Assembly: GCA_002238485.1 (NCBI GenBank)
Contig: MPMG01000011.1
Span: 1-64,000, forward strand
Source of the DNA: Chloroflexi bacterium bin20
Lineage (GTDB): Bacteria; Chloroflexota; Anaerolineae; Aggregatilineales; Phototrophicaceae
Reading direction: 5' to 3'
Length of the DNA stretch: 64,000 nucleotides
The position numbers and the translations under genes were made by a program. This document shows, piece by piece, positions 41,591 through 50,679 of this stretch (its first letter is position 1; every line of letters starts with the position of its first letter). The notes below the pieces were generated by a model that saw only the letters and a program-made list of their open reading frames with translations, was not told the DNA's origin and searched no databases.

Positions 41591-41713
41591 GCTCGCAATT
41601 TACGAACCTTTTGCATCTCGTTCAAACTTTACTGACAAATCTCCTTTAGCCTCATGGTCAGTTGAGGGCGGAATAGGCTGCCCTGTTGACCAAAGCAGAA
41701 GGAGAAACTGCAC

Positions 41714-42466
41714 ATGAACCGCAAAAGCATCATCATCGCACTTGCCCTGGCGTCGCTGCTGGCTGGCGGCGTCTTCGCCCACGACTCCGAGTCCTTCAGC
41801 ATGCGCCAGCTCGCGATCCGCTGGGGGCAGCATGGCGTCTTGTTCGACCTGACCAGTCCCATCGTGTTGGAAGCCACCGGGCTCGATGCGCCACAGCTGC
41901 GCGAATCCCTGCTGGGAGGCAGGACCCTCGCCGAGCTTGTAGATGCCAATGGCGGCGACCCCGCAGAAACCGGCGCCGAGCTGGCCACGCAGGTCTCCGA
42001 GCAGATCCAGGCAGATGCCGAAAGCCAGATCGCTGGCCTCGAAAGCTGGATCATAGAAGCGCTGGAGAAGAGCCATGTCGACAGGCGGCGGCCTTGGCGC
42101 TGGTTCCGTCCCGTGCCGCGCTTGCCTTTTGGCGGAGAGATGAACAGCATGATCCTGGAAGCCACGAGCCTGGACGCGGACGAACTGCGCAGCGCCCTGA
42201 TGGCGGGTTCCAGCATTGCCCAACTGATCGAAGCCAATGAAGGCGATGTCGCGCAGCTTGTCGATGCGCTGGTGACACAAGCCACGGACAATATCAACGA
42301 AGCGACTTCGGCGCGCCTGGAACGCGTTGACAGCGTCGTCAGCGATGCGCTGGAGCGAGACTTCTCCGGCGTCTTCGAGCGGATGAGCAAGTTCCGTCGC
42401 GGACCACGTAGCTTCTTCGGCATGCACAGCGACACAGGCGAATCGGCGGAAGTCAAAGAAGAATAG
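41714..42466 (+). CDS. Small secreted protein with two tandem helical repeats (DUF2680-like)
   Basis: 250 residues; AAGGAG precedes the ATG. A signal peptide (SIIIALALASLLAGGVFAHD) is followed by two repeats of about 55 residues: IVLEATGLDAPQLRESLLGGRTLAELVDANGG and MILEATSLDADELRSALMAGSSIAQLIEANEG. This pattern (helix, hinge, G-K/R-T/S-L/I-A-x-L) is seen in small exported proteins of Firmicutes and Chloroflexota with unknown role. A basic Arg/Trp-rich stretch (RRRPWRWFRPVPR) joins the repeats. The gene has its own strong intrinsic terminator, so it is probably a highly expressed single-gene unit. Confidence 0.65.
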   Translation: MNRKSIIIALALASLLAGGVFAHDSESFSMRQLAIRWGQHGVLFDLTSPIVLEATGLDAPQLRESLLGGRTLAELVDANGGDPAETGAELATQVSEQIQADAESQIAGLESWIIEALEKSHVDRRRPWRWFRPVPRLPFGGEMNSMILEATSLDADELRSALMAGSSIAQLIEANEGDVAQLVDALVTQATDNINEATSARLERVDSVVSDALERDFSGVFERMSKFRRGPRSFFGMHSDTGESAEVKEE

Positions 42467-42499
42467 GCAGGCAGACTCCCCCAAGTCTGCAAGCGACCG

Positions 42500-42537
42500 G
42501 AAGCGCAGGGATCAGCCTTGCGCTTCTCTTTTTTTTT
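42500..42537 (+). terminator. Rho-independent terminator
   Basis: GAAGCGCAGG...CCTTGCGCTTC forms a stem of about 11 bp (one G-T pair) with a 5-base loop (ATCAG), followed after two bases by nine T residues (42529-42537). It terminates the secreted-protein gene. Confidence 0.9.
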
Positions 42538-42542
42538 GCGCT

Positions 42543-42932
42543 TCATGCCTTCCAACCGCCGACTTCCAGCAGCACGGCTTCATCTTCGCCGGGCCAAGGC
42601 GGGCTGGTCGTGATCAGGAATTCCAGTGGCGCATCGCCCAGCGCGCGAAACTGGAATTGTGTGCCCAGCGGGATCGTCAGGCTCATGCCCGGCGCAACCG
42701 CCACTGTTTCTTCGCGATTGGCCTGTCTGCGCCATACCTCGCCTGCGCCCGCCAAAATAACCCATACTTCTTCGACTGTGCGATGCTGCACGGGGATAGA
42801 AACCGCGCCAACCGGCAGCCGGCAGTGCACGACGCTTGCTTCGCCCAGGCTGTGCAACAGACGGATCTCTGACCCGTCCGGCGCGAGCACATCGCAATCT
42901 GCGGGCAATGTCCTGGTTTCAAATGGCGTCAT
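42543..42932 (-). CDS. Cupin domain protein
   Basis: 129 residues, one beta-barrel. The first cupin motif reads IPVQHRTVEEVWVILAGAGEVW (H-x-x-x-x-E/W pattern of metal ligands) and the second MSLTIPLGTQFQFRALGDAPLEFL, where the usual His is replaced. AAGGAGAG precedes the ATG on the minus strand. It is divergent from moeA (50 bases). Function unknown; small cupins are often isomerases, dioxygenase-like or sugar-binding regulators. Confidence 0.75.
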   Translation of the reverse strand: MTPFETRTLPADCDVLAPDGSEIRLLHSLGEASVVHCRLPVGAVSIPVQHRTVEEVWVILAGAGEVWRRQANREETVAVAPGMSLTIPLGTQFQFRALGDAPLEFLITTSPPWPGEDEAVLLEVGGWKA

Positions 42933-42982
42933 GAGCGCTCTCCTTTTTCGTTTGCGGCGTTCTTTGCGTCTTCGCTGGCTTT

Positions 42983-44260
42983 GTGATTGAATCTACACAA
43001 GTTGATGCAGCTAAGGCGAATCGCTTGGCAGCGCCGCAATTCTTCCAGGTTATCCCCATACAAGCGGCTCGGCAGTTGCTGGATGCGCACTGGCAGCCCC
43101 AGCCCAACAGCGAAATCATCGGGGCAGCTGACGGCTTGGGACGGGTCTTGGCTGCCGACGCGCATTCGCCCGAGCAGGCGCCGGCTTTCCGCAAAAGCAC
43201 AGTCGATGGCTATGCCCTGCGCGCGCGCGACACCTACGGCGCAAGCCAGAGCCTGCCCGCTTTCCTGCAAGTGCGCGGCGAGCTGCTGATGGGCGAGGCG
43301 GCGGACGAGGCGGTCGAGGCGGGCGATGCCTGGCAGATTCACACCGGTGGCATGCTGCCGGCGGGCGCGGATGCGGTTGTCATGCTGGAGCACAGTCACA
43401 GCGGCGTCGGGCCCGAGATCGAAGTGCTGCGGGCGGTTGCGCCGGGTGAAAATGTTATCGAGGCTGGCGAAGATGTGGCGGCGGATGCGCTGGTCCTGCC
43501 GCGCGGCCATCGACTGCGTCCGGCCGATATCGGCGGCTTGCTGGCGGTGGGCATCTGCCAGGTAGAGGTGCTGCAAAGACCCCGCGTTGGCATCCTCAGC
43601 TGCGGCGATGAGTTGGTCGCGCCAGACGAAGCGCTTGACCTCGGGCAGGTGCGCGACATAAACGCCTGGATGCTGGGCGCCTTGGCAGCCAGGCATGGCG
43701 CGCTGCCGATCCAGCTGGGCATTGTCCCCGACCAGCGCGAGGAATACCAGCGGATGGCGCGAGACGGACATGCTCGCTGCGATATCTTGCTCTTGAGCGC
43801 GGGCAGCTCGGTTTCGGCGCGGGATTATACGCGCGCGGTGATCGACAGCCTGGGCGCGCCGGGACTGCTGCAGCATGGCTTGGCGACCAAGCCGGGCAAA
43901 CCGACCATCATCGCGGTCTGCGCGGGTGTGCCGGTGCTGGGCTTGCCGGGCAATCCAGTCTCGTCGCTGCTGGTGGCGCGGCAGCTGCTGCCTCATCTGA
44001 TCTGTGCCTGGCTGGGACAAAAGCCAAAAGAACCGCGGCGCATGCGGGCGCAGCTGGCTCGGCGAGTGGCTTCTGTCAGCGGGCGCGAAGACTGGCTGCC
44101 GGTGCGTCTACACGCGAACGACGAGGGCTTGCTGGCAGAGCCGATATTTGGCAAGTCCAACCTGATTTTCACGCTTGTGCAGGCGGATGGGCTGCTGCGC
44201 GTGCCGCTGAACACCGGCGGATTCGATGCCGGCAGCGCAATCGAGGTGGAGATTCTGTAG
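42983..44260 (+). CDS. moeA: Molybdopterin molybdenumtransferase MoeA
   Basis: 425 residues from a GTG at 42983. MoeA inserts molybdenum into adenylated molybdopterin. Visible motifs: the conserved KSTVDGYALRARD near residue 70, HTGGMLPAGADAVVMLEH near 125, GILSCGDELVAPDE near 205, LLSAGSSVSARDYTRAV near 270 (normally SGGVSVG), and GLPGNPVSSLLVA near 315. The upstream gap contains a dispersed repeat (GGCGTTCTTTGCGTCTTCGC) and the GTG follows directly, so initiation is unclear. Molybdenum-cofactor genes of a different operon lie at 55.7-58.4 kb. Confidence 0.9.
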   Translation: MIESTQVDAAKANRLAAPQFFQVIPIQAARQLLDAHWQPQPNSEIIGAADGLGRVLAADAHSPEQAPAFRKSTVDGYALRARDTYGASQSLPAFLQVRGELLMGEAADEAVEAGDAWQIHTGGMLPAGADAVVMLEHSHSGVGPEIEVLRAVAPGENVIEAGEDVAADALVLPRGHRLRPADIGGLLAVGICQVEVLQRPRVGILSCGDELVAPDEALDLGQVRDINAWMLGALAARHGALPIQLGIVPDQREEYQRMARDGHARCDILLLSAGSSVSARDYTRAVIDSLGAPGLLQHGLATKPGKPTIIAVCAGVPVLGLPGNPVSSLLVARQLLPHLICAWLGQKPKEPRRMRAQLARRVASVSGREDWLPVRLHANDEGLLAEPIFGKSNLIFTLVQADGLLRVPLNTGGFDAGSAIEVEIL

Positions 44261-44288
44261 GTGACTATTTTGAGAAACCGAGCAAGTC

Positions 44289-44780
44289 GTAAATGTCTTC
44301 GCGCTGGTGCTGCCGACCAGCATCGTTCTGGTGATATTGCTGACGTTGCTGCTCAATCGCACGGCGTTGGGGCGAGAGATGCGGGCGCTGGCAAACAATG
44401 CCGAGCTGGCGCGCGTCATCGGCATCCCGGTCGAGCGCGTCAAGAGCCAGTGCTGGCTGCTGGTGAGCGCATTGGCGGGCGTGGCCGGCGCCCTGTGGGG
44501 CATGTATACCGCGCCCAGCCCGCTGATGGGTTGGCTGGCTATTTTGTCGGCATTCGCGGCGGCTATTTTGGGTGGTTTGTCCAGCTTCGCCGGCACGATC
44601 CTGGGCGCGTATCTGGTGGCATTCGCCGAAAACACATTGATGCTCTTTCTCAATTCCAGCCTGGGCGTCGATCTGGCGCTAAAACCCGCCATACCTTTCA
44701 TCATCATCATCCTGGCACTGCTGCTGCGCCCGCAGGGTTTCACAAAGCTGCTGACACGCCGCCAGGAGCTGGGACGATGA
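44289..44780 (+). pseudogene. Branched-chain amino acid ABC permease LivH, 3' half only
   Basis: The reading frame encodes only the C-terminal half of a LivH-type permease: VVNVFALVLPTSIVLVILL, GREMRALANNAELARVIGI (the EAA-like loop), AILGGLSSFAGTILGAY and LLLRPQGFT. About 130 N-terminal residues that the family requires are missing, and a stop lies upstream in frame (44271-44273). It begins 28 bases after the moeA stop. Most likely a deletion fused the moeA end to the middle of livH. Confidence 0.8.
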
Positions 44781-45813
44781 GCATCGATCTGGGCGCGACG
44801 CTGATTGCGTTGCTGACATTATTCGGGATTTATGCCTTGATGGCGCTGAGCCTGAATCTGGAATATGGCGTGGCGGGCGTGCCCAACTTCGGGCAGGCTC
44901 TCTTTGTGTCGGTGGGGGCATACACGGTGGGCGTGACCTATACGCGCTTGCTGCCGCTGATCGCAGGACATGCTGCGGCGCGGACATGGGCGAGGCATTG
45001 CAGCTGCGCAGCGTCATCATGGCACAGCAACCAACTGCCGGCTTCGTCAACCTCATCCTGACCTTCGTCATGGCGGCGCTGCTGGCGGGGGCGCTGGGCT
45101 TCGCTGTGTCCTATGTAACCCTGCGCTTGAAAGAAGAGTGGTTCCTGGCGCTGGCGCTGCTGGTGGGCAGCGAGACATTACGCATTGTGGTGCGCGCCGC
45201 CGATGATTTGATCTGCTCGCACAACGGCATTTCGGGCATAGCGCAGCCCTTCTACTTCCTGGACGACCCGCGCTCCAGCTCGATTCTGTTCATGCTGTTG
45301 ACTCTGGCGCTGGCATTGGCGGCCTATGTTGTCTGCCAGCGTTTTCTACACTCGCCATTTGGCCGTCTGTTAAAGGCGCTGCGCGAGGATGAGACCTTGA
45401 CGCGCGGGCTGGGCAAGCAGATTTCGCTGGCGCGCGCCCAGGTGATGCTGATCGGCTCGGCGATTGCGGCGCTTTCGGGCGTGCTCTTCGCGCTGAATAC
45501 AGGCTTTGTCAACGCCAACGATTATGGCGTAACCATGACCTTGGATATCTGGGTGATGGTGGTGCTGGGCGGTGCGGGCAGCAATCGCGGGGCGCTGCTG
45601 GGCGCGGCGCTGTTGGCGCTGCTAGATCGCGTAACGCAAGTGGCTGCCATTGGGCTGAGCATGCGCGGCTCGCCGATCGAGCTGAATTATGTACGTTATA
45701 TCGCCTATGGCATCATCCTGCTCTTGATGCTGCGCTTTCGCCCGCAGGGACTGTTGCCCGAATCGCGCATTACAACGCACGCGCACGCGGTGGTGAAGCG
45801 GCTGGTTGGCTAA
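44777..45813 (+). pseudogene. Branched-chain amino acid ABC permease LivM, frameshifted
   Basis: The start ATG overlaps the LivH fragment stop (ATGA). The first frame encodes MALSLNLEYGVAGVPNFGQALFVSVGAYT, a typical LivM beginning, to about LLPLIAGHA. The rest continues in another frame (GEALQLRSVI..., KALREDETLTRGLG, WVMVVLGGAGSNRGALLGAA, LMLRFRPQGLLPE). The switch lies between about 44960 and 44990, in a GCGGCGCGG stretch, and corresponds to two extra or one missing base. Total length is normal for LivM. It could be a true mutation or a sequencing error. No LivF/G/K genes follow. Confidence 0.8.
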
Positions 45814-45867
45814 TCTGTCGGTCCCGCCATCGGGCTGGGGTTTATCGCGACATCGCCGCGCCTGCTG

Positions 45868-45873
45868 TACAAT
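45868..45873 (+). promoter_or_regulatory. -10-like TACAAT upstream of the aminotransferase
   Basis: CTGTACAATAGG lies about 33 bases before the ATG; no convincing -35 match. Confidence 0.35.
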
Positions 45874-45905
45874 AGGTTGCAAATGCAAACTGACGGAGCA
45901 GCAGC

Positions 45906-47195
45906 ATGACAAGCACGGCAGCGATCATGGAGCGGTATCGGACTGTGATGTTCGCGGCGACAGCGCCTTATCACGGCGAAAAACCGCTGGTGGCAGACCG
46001 AGCCAAAGATCAATACATCTGGGATATCGACGGCGTGCGCTACCTCGATTTCTTCGGCGGCATCCTGACTGTGTCGGTCGGGCATTGCAACGACGAAATC
46101 ACCGAACGCACCCTGGCGCAGCTGCAAAAGCTGCAGCACACCTCGACCATCTATGTCAACGAGACGATGGTTGCGCTGGCGGAAAAAGTCGCCGAGTTGA
46201 CGCCGGGGCGTTTGCAGAAATGCTTCTTCACCAACAGCGGCACCGAAGCCAACGAGACGGCGGTGCTGGCGGCGCGCATGTACACCGGCAGCCCGGTCAT
46301 CATCGCCCTGCGCCACGCCTATTCCGGGCGCTCCCTGTTGGGGATGAGCCTGTCTGCGCAGGGACCTTGGCGCTTGGGCGGGGTTGTCGATCCCTATGTC
46401 AAGCATGTGCGCAACCCCTATACTTTCCGCGCGCCGGCTGGGTTGTCGACAGAGCAGGTGGTCGATCTCTGCGTGAACGACCTCGAAGAGACCATCGCCA
46501 CCATCACGCAGGGGCGCATCGCCGCCTTCATTGCCGAGCCGATTCAAGGCGCGGGTGGTTTCATCGTCCCGCCCGCCGATTACTTCCGGCGCGTGCTGCC
46601 CATCATCAAAGAAGCCGGCGGTTTGTTCATCTCCGATGAAGTGCAGACAGGCTGGGGACGCACCGGCGGCAAGTGGTTCGGCATCGAGCAATTTGGAGTC
46701 GAACCCGACATCATGACCTTCGCCAAGGGCATGGGCAACGGCAGCCCCATCGGCTGCACCATCGCCAGTCCCGAAGTGGCTGATGCCGTGGCTGGCCTGA
46801 CTTTCTCGACCTTTGGCGGCAACCCAGTCACCATGGCGACAACGCTGGCTACTATCGAATATATGCAGGCGCATGACACGCCGACCAATTGTGCGGTGCA
46901 GGGCGCGCGGATCGCTGAGCAACTGGCAGAATTTGCCGCCGAATTCCCCATCGTTGGCGAGGCGCGGGGCATGGGCTTGATGCAGGCGCTGGAATTCGTG
47001 CGGCCCGCCGACAATGCGCCCGATGCCGCCGTCACGGTGGCTTTCGTCGATGCCTGCAAGGAAAGCGGCTTGCTGTTGGGCAAGGGCGGCTTGTATGGCA
47101 ATGCCGTGCGCATCGCCCCGCACCTGAATGTCAGCCGCGCCGATGTCGATATCGCCCTGGATATCATGGCCGACGCGCTGGTCGAGGTGTCCTGA
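45906..47195 (+). CDS. Class III (PLP-dependent) aminotransferase
   Basis: 429 residues; ACGGAG lies eight bases before the ATG. Class III (omega-type) aminotransferase signatures: WDIDGVRYLDFFGGI, TNSGTEANETAVLAARMYTG (PLP phosphate site), IAAFIAEPIQGAGGFIVPP, ISDEVQTGWGRTG with the PLP Asp, and MTFAKGMGNGSPIG with the Schiff-base Lys near residue 272. Relatives act on 4-aminobutyrate, beta-alanine, 3-aminoisobutyrate or alanine-glyoxylate. A NitT/TauT-type ABC importer encoded just downstream suggests uptake of its nitrogenous substrate or precursor, for example a pyrimidine derivative; this is inference. Confidence 0.88.
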   Translation: MTSTAAIMERYRTVMFAATAPYHGEKPLVADRAKDQYIWDIDGVRYLDFFGGILTVSVGHCNDEITERTLAQLQKLQHTSTIYVNETMVALAEKVAELTPGRLQKCFFTNSGTEANETAVLAARMYTGSPVIIALRHAYSGRSLLGMSLSAQGPWRLGGVVDPYVKHVRNPYTFRAPAGLSTEQVVDLCVNDLEETIATITQGRIAAFIAEPIQGAGGFIVPPADYFRRVLPIIKEAGGLFISDEVQTGWGRTGGKWFGIEQFGVEPDIMTFAKGMGNGSPIGCTIASPEVADAVAGLTFSTFGGNPVTMATTLATIEYMQAHDTPTNCAVQGARIAEQLAEFAAEFPIVGEARGMGLMQALEFVRPADNAPDAAVTVAFVDACKESGLLLGKGGLYGNAVRIAPHLNVSRADVDIALDIMADALVEVS

Positions 47196-47222
47196 CTTGC
47201 GCCGGGCGGCCCCAGCTTTCCC

Positions 47223-49028
47223 ATGAATGGGCTCGCCATTGCGCCGACGGCGCCGAGCCCGCGTTGGCAGCCCATGCGCAGACCGCTCTCGATGGGCGCG
47301 ACTCTGCTGGCGCTGGCCTTGGCAATCAGCCTGTTGGGGATTTACCGCGCCTTGCCCATCGATGACGAACTCGTGACCGAGTCGACCCTGGGCCGGCTGT
47401 CGCTTTGGATGGCAGGGCAAAGTGGCGGCGAACCAGACGAATTGCAATCGCCCTTGGCGCGCTATGCTGCCAACTGGGCGGCGCAGCTGGGGCAAGACGA
47501 GCTCGACCCGGCTGTTCTCCTGAGGGCGCTGGCGAATCTGCGCTCGCTGTATCTGGGGGCGCTGGCGTTGCTGCTTGCTTTGGCGCTGCTTTCGGCGCTG
47601 CGCATGGTTATGCCCTCCGGCCCGACGGGGAGATTGAGAGGGGTTTCGGGACCGAAAGGGGCTTTGCTCGCCGCCTTGATCTTGCTGGACGCGCTGCTCT
47701 TTGTGCTGCCGGCTGTCGAGAGCAGCGATGCCTTGGCGCGCGTCGTTTTGGCGATTCTGCTGACGCTGCTGGCCTTGATCTTGTGTCAGGAGCACATCAC
47801 CCGCACAATCGGCTTCTGCCTGGCGCTTTCGCTGCTGATGGTCGGCTGGGAGGTGAGCAAATCTTTCGCCGACTCGGTCTCGTACAAGATTCTGCTGCCA
47901 CAGGCGGGCTGGCAATATCGCGCGCTGCCCACGCTGGACGAGGCGCTGACAGAGCTGCAAAGTGGCCGAGTCGATGCTGTCATCGCCGACCGCAAAGACC
48001 TGGATGACCTGATGCCGCCCCAGCCGCCGGGCAGTTCAAAAGACGACGCAGATGACGAGCTGCCATACCCCGACTTGCGCTATCTGCGGCAGCTGGACCG
48101 GGCCGAGGGCCTGGCATTCCTGCCCATCGCGCCAGCTTTTCCGGGTCGATTGAGCATCGCTCTGCGCGCAGAAGATGCCTTGTATACGACTAGCGTGCCT
48201 CAAGTCTTCGACCGCCAGATCGCGACTGTCACCGGCGACTTCGCCGAGGCGCGCATTCTCAGCCAGCCACGCAGCCTGGTCTTGCTTGATCTCAAGATAC
48301 TCAAGGACCTCAACCTGCCGCATTTGCAGATGATCGCCGAGGCATTCACCCAGCCGGCGCGGCGCAATGGCGAGTTGCTGCTGCTGCGCATCTTGGCTGA
48401 TGCAGGCGTCTATACCTTCAGCGAGGCCATTTTCGGTTTCGTGTTTGGGGCGGCGCTGGGATTCATGCTGGGCGCGCTCTTCGCCCATTCGCGCTTGCTG
48501 GAACGCGGTTTGCTGCCTTATGTGGTGGCATCGCAGACGGTGCCGATCCTGGCTATCGCGCCCATGGTGGTGATCTGGTTGGGCGCTGGTCAACTGTCGG
48601 TGGCTGTCATCGCCGCTTATCTGACCTTCTTTCCCGTTACGATCAATACACTGCGCGGGATGCAGTCGCCGGCCGCCGAGCAGGTCGAACTGATGCGCTC
48701 CTACGCCGCCAGCCGCTGGACAATCATGTGGAAGCTGCGTCTGCCAGCTGCCTTGCCCTACATATTCACCGCGCTGAAAGTTTCCGCAACAGCCAGCGTG
48801 GTCGGCGCGATCATCGGCGAGTTGCCATCGGGCATAGGCGATGGGCTGGGACGGGCGATTTTGGATTTCAGCTCGGATTATAGTTTGATATCGACGCCCA
48901 AGCTGTGGGCATCCATTGTGATGGCGGCGGCTGTCGGCATGTTGTTCTTCGCCGCGGTCAGCTTGTGCGAGCGCGTCGTGCTGCGCGGCTTCCTGCAAAT
49001 TGGCGGGAGGAGCGAAGAAACTGCTTAG
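47223..49028 (+). CDS. ABC transporter permease (NitT/TauT type) with large N-terminal extension
   Basis: 601 residues, over twice the usual 250-280. Residues 1-215 contain at least four hydrophobic segments. Residues 220-330 form a soluble region (YKILLPQAGWQYRALPTLDEALTELQSGRVDAVIADRKDL) that looks like part of a solute-binding fold. From about 385 a normal permease domain follows: EAIFGFVFGAALGFMLGALF, VVASQTVPILAIAPMVVIWLG, and the EAA loop VELMRSYAASRWTIMWKLRLP. The fused part may present or sense substrate. The ATPase and a second permease gene follow within 20 bases each; no separate binding protein gene is present. Confidence 0.8.
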   Translation: MNGLAIAPTAPSPRWQPMRRPLSMGATLLALALAISLLGIYRALPIDDELVTESTLGRLSLWMAGQSGGEPDELQSPLARYAANWAAQLGQDELDPAVLLRALANLRSLYLGALALLLALALLSALRMVMPSGPTGRLRGVSGPKGALLAALILLDALLFVLPAVESSDALARVVLAILLTLLALILCQEHITRTIGFCLALSLLMVGWEVSKSFADSVSYKILLPQAGWQYRALPTLDEALTELQSGRVDAVIADRKDLDDLMPPQPPGSSKDDADDELPYPDLRYLRQLDRAEGLAFLPIAPAFPGRLSIALRAEDALYTTSVPQVFDRQIATVTGDFAEARILSQPRSLVLLDLKILKDLNLPHLQMIAEAFTQPARRNGELLLLRILADAGVYTFSEAIFGFVFGAALGFMLGALFAHSRLLERGLLPYVVASQTVPILAIAPMVVIWLGAGQLSVAVIAAYLTFFPVTINTLRGMQSPAAEQVELMRSYAASRWTIMWKLRLPAALPYIFTALKVSATASVVGAIIGELPSGIGDGLGRAILDFSSDYSLISTPKLWASIVMAAAVGMLFFAAVSLCERVVLRGFLQIGGRSEETA

Positions 49029-49046
49029 CCGCAGAGGGGAGTAGAA

Positions 49047-49844
49047 ATGAATGCCATAGAGGCGCAGGGCATTCACAAAGTCTTCAATCCAGACACAGAC
49101 GAAGAGGTCGTCGCCCTGCAGGATATCGACTTGCAAATCGCATCTGGCGAGTTTCTGTCGCTGGTGGGTCCTTCGGGTTGTGGCAAGTCCACCTTGATGC
49201 GCCTGATTGCCGACTTGTTGCAGCCCAGCAGCGGTGAACTGCGCGTCAATGGCAAAGCGCCCGCCCAAGCCCGCCTCGACCGCGAATATGGCATGGTCTT
49301 CCAGCACGCCACGCTCTATGACTGGCGCAGCGTGAGCAAAAATGTGCAGCTGCCCCTGGAGGTGATGGGTTATGCCAAAGCCGAGCGGGCAAAGCGCGCC
49401 CAAGCCATGCTGGACATGGTCGAGCTTGGCGCTTTTGTCGAGCATTATCCCTGGCAGCTTTCCGGCGGCATGCAGCAGCGCGTGTCGATCGCCCGCGCCC
49501 TGGTTTTCGAGCCATCGGTGCTGCTCATGGACGAGCCTTTTGGCGCGCTGGACGAATTCACCCGCGAGCGCATGAACCTGGAGCTCTTGCGCATCTGGGG
49601 GGCGACCGGCACGACTGTCGTTTTTGTGACGCACAGCATCGCCGAAGCCGCTTTTCTGTCCCAGCGCATCGTGGTCATGACGCCCAGACCCGGGCGCATC
49701 ACCCAGATCGTAGACAATCCGCTTCCCTATCCGCGCGACTTCCACACCCGCAGCGATCCAGCTTTTCATGCCCTGGTTGCACAACTGCGCGATCTGCTGC
49801 GTGATGCTGTCGAGGCAGAGTCTGCGCCACCCCGCGGGGCCTGA
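49047..49844 (+). CDS. ABC transporter ATPase (SsuB/TauB/NrtD type)
   Basis: 265 residues; GGGGAG precedes the ATG. Walker A LVGPSGCGKSTLMRLIADL, signature LSGGMQQRVSIARALVF, Walker B VLLMDEPFGALDEFTRERM and switch His in VFVTHSIAEAAFLSQRIVVM, which together are hallmarks of the NitT/TauT importer ATPases. It energises the two permeases encoded on either side. Confidence 0.9.
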   Translation: MNAIEAQGIHKVFNPDTDEEVVALQDIDLQIASGEFLSLVGPSGCGKSTLMRLIADLLQPSSGELRVNGKAPAQARLDREYGMVFQHATLYDWRSVSKNVQLPLEVMGYAKAERAKRAQAMLDMVELGAFVEHYPWQLSGGMQQRVSIARALVFEPSVLLMDEPFGALDEFTRERMNLELLRIWGATGTTVVFVTHSIAEAAFLSQRIVVMTPRPGRITQIVDNPLPYPRDFHTRSDPAFHALVAQLRDLLRDAVEAESAPPRGA

Positions 49845-49846
49845 CG

Positions 49847-50647
49847 ATGACGCGCAACCGCCTCGCCACTTACCTGCCTACAATCGCTGTGGCTGTTACG
49901 GTGCTGCTGGCTTGGGAGTTGCTGGTGGTGGCATTCGACATTCAGCAATTTCTGCTGCCCAAGCCGTCGGCCATCTTCGCCGAGTTCACCTTTCAGCTGG
50001 GCTTGTGGCTGGCGCCAGACGAGCGATCGATCCTCTTCGAGTCCAGCGGCGCGACATTTTGGGAAGCCATTGGCGGCTTCGTCATCGGCTGTGGGGGCGG
50101 TGTGCTGGTGGCGCTGATCACCTCGCGCTGGACGATCATCAGCGAAGCGACCATGCCTTTTGCCATCGCCGCCAATTCTGTGCCCATCATCGCCTTCGCG
50201 CCCATCATGAACAACTGGTTCGGCATCACCAATCCAGCTTCAAAGATGGCGATCGTAGCTATTATCGTCTTCTTCCCCACCATGATCAACACGGTGCGCG
50301 GCTTGACCCTGGTCGATGCGCGCCAGCTGGAGCTCATGCGCAGTTATGCCGCCGCGCCCGCCGAGGTGCTGCTGAAGCTGCGCATCCCCAACGCCTTGCC
50401 CTATATTTTCAGCGCATTGCGGGTTGCCAGCGCTCTCAGCTTGATCGGCGCTGTGGTGGCGGAGTTCTTCGGTGGGCCGCGCGCCACGCTGGGCGTCTAT
50501 ATCACGCAGGAAGCCTCGGCTTTCGACTTCGCCAAAGCCTGGACAGCCATCATGATGGCGTCGATCATCGGCATCGCCTTTTATCTGGCTGTGCTCTTCC
50601 TCGAGCGGCGCTTGATGCCCTGGCATGTGAGCTTTCGGGAGGAGTGA
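49847..50647 (+). CDS. ABC transporter permease (NitT/TauT type)
   Basis: 266 residues with six membrane segments. It carries LLAWELLVVAFDIQQFLLPKPSAIFAEF at the start, FAIAANSVPIIAFAPIMNNWFG, and the EAA loop LELMRSYAAAPAEVLLKLRIPNALPY. It starts two bases after the ATPase stop, so translation is coupled. Together with the 601-residue permease it should form a heterodimeric channel. Substrates of this family are nitrate, sulfonates, pyrimidine or thiamine precursors, and riboflavin. Confidence 0.9.
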   Translation: MTRNRLATYLPTIAVAVTVLLAWELLVVAFDIQQFLLPKPSAIFAEFTFQLGLWLAPDERSILFESSGATFWEAIGGFVIGCGGGVLVALITSRWTIISEATMPFAIAANSVPIIAFAPIMNNWFGITNPASKMAIVAIIVFFPTMINTVRGLTLVDARQLELMRSYAAAPAEVLLKLRIPNALPYIFSALRVASALSLIGAVVAEFFGGPRATLGVYITQEASAFDFAKAWTAIMMASIIGIAFYLAVLFLERRLMPWHVSFREE

Positions 50648-50679
50648 GGCAGGTTGCCTTACTGCAATCCATAGGCATT

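Noticed and set aside
44261-45061. 266-residue plus-strand ORF after moeA
   Set aside because: Mostly out of frame with the LivH-like fragment; only its last part coincides with the LivM frame. Better explained as overlapping remnants.
45810-47960. 716-residue minus-strand ORF opposite the aminotransferase and permease genes
   Set aside because: Antisense to two well-supported genes; composition (Gln/Arg/His-rich) is that of a GC-rich shadow frame and no motif is recognisable.
48036-49784. 582-residue minus-strand ORF
   Set aside because: Shadow of the ABC permease and ATPase genes, with no motif and Gln/His-rich composition.
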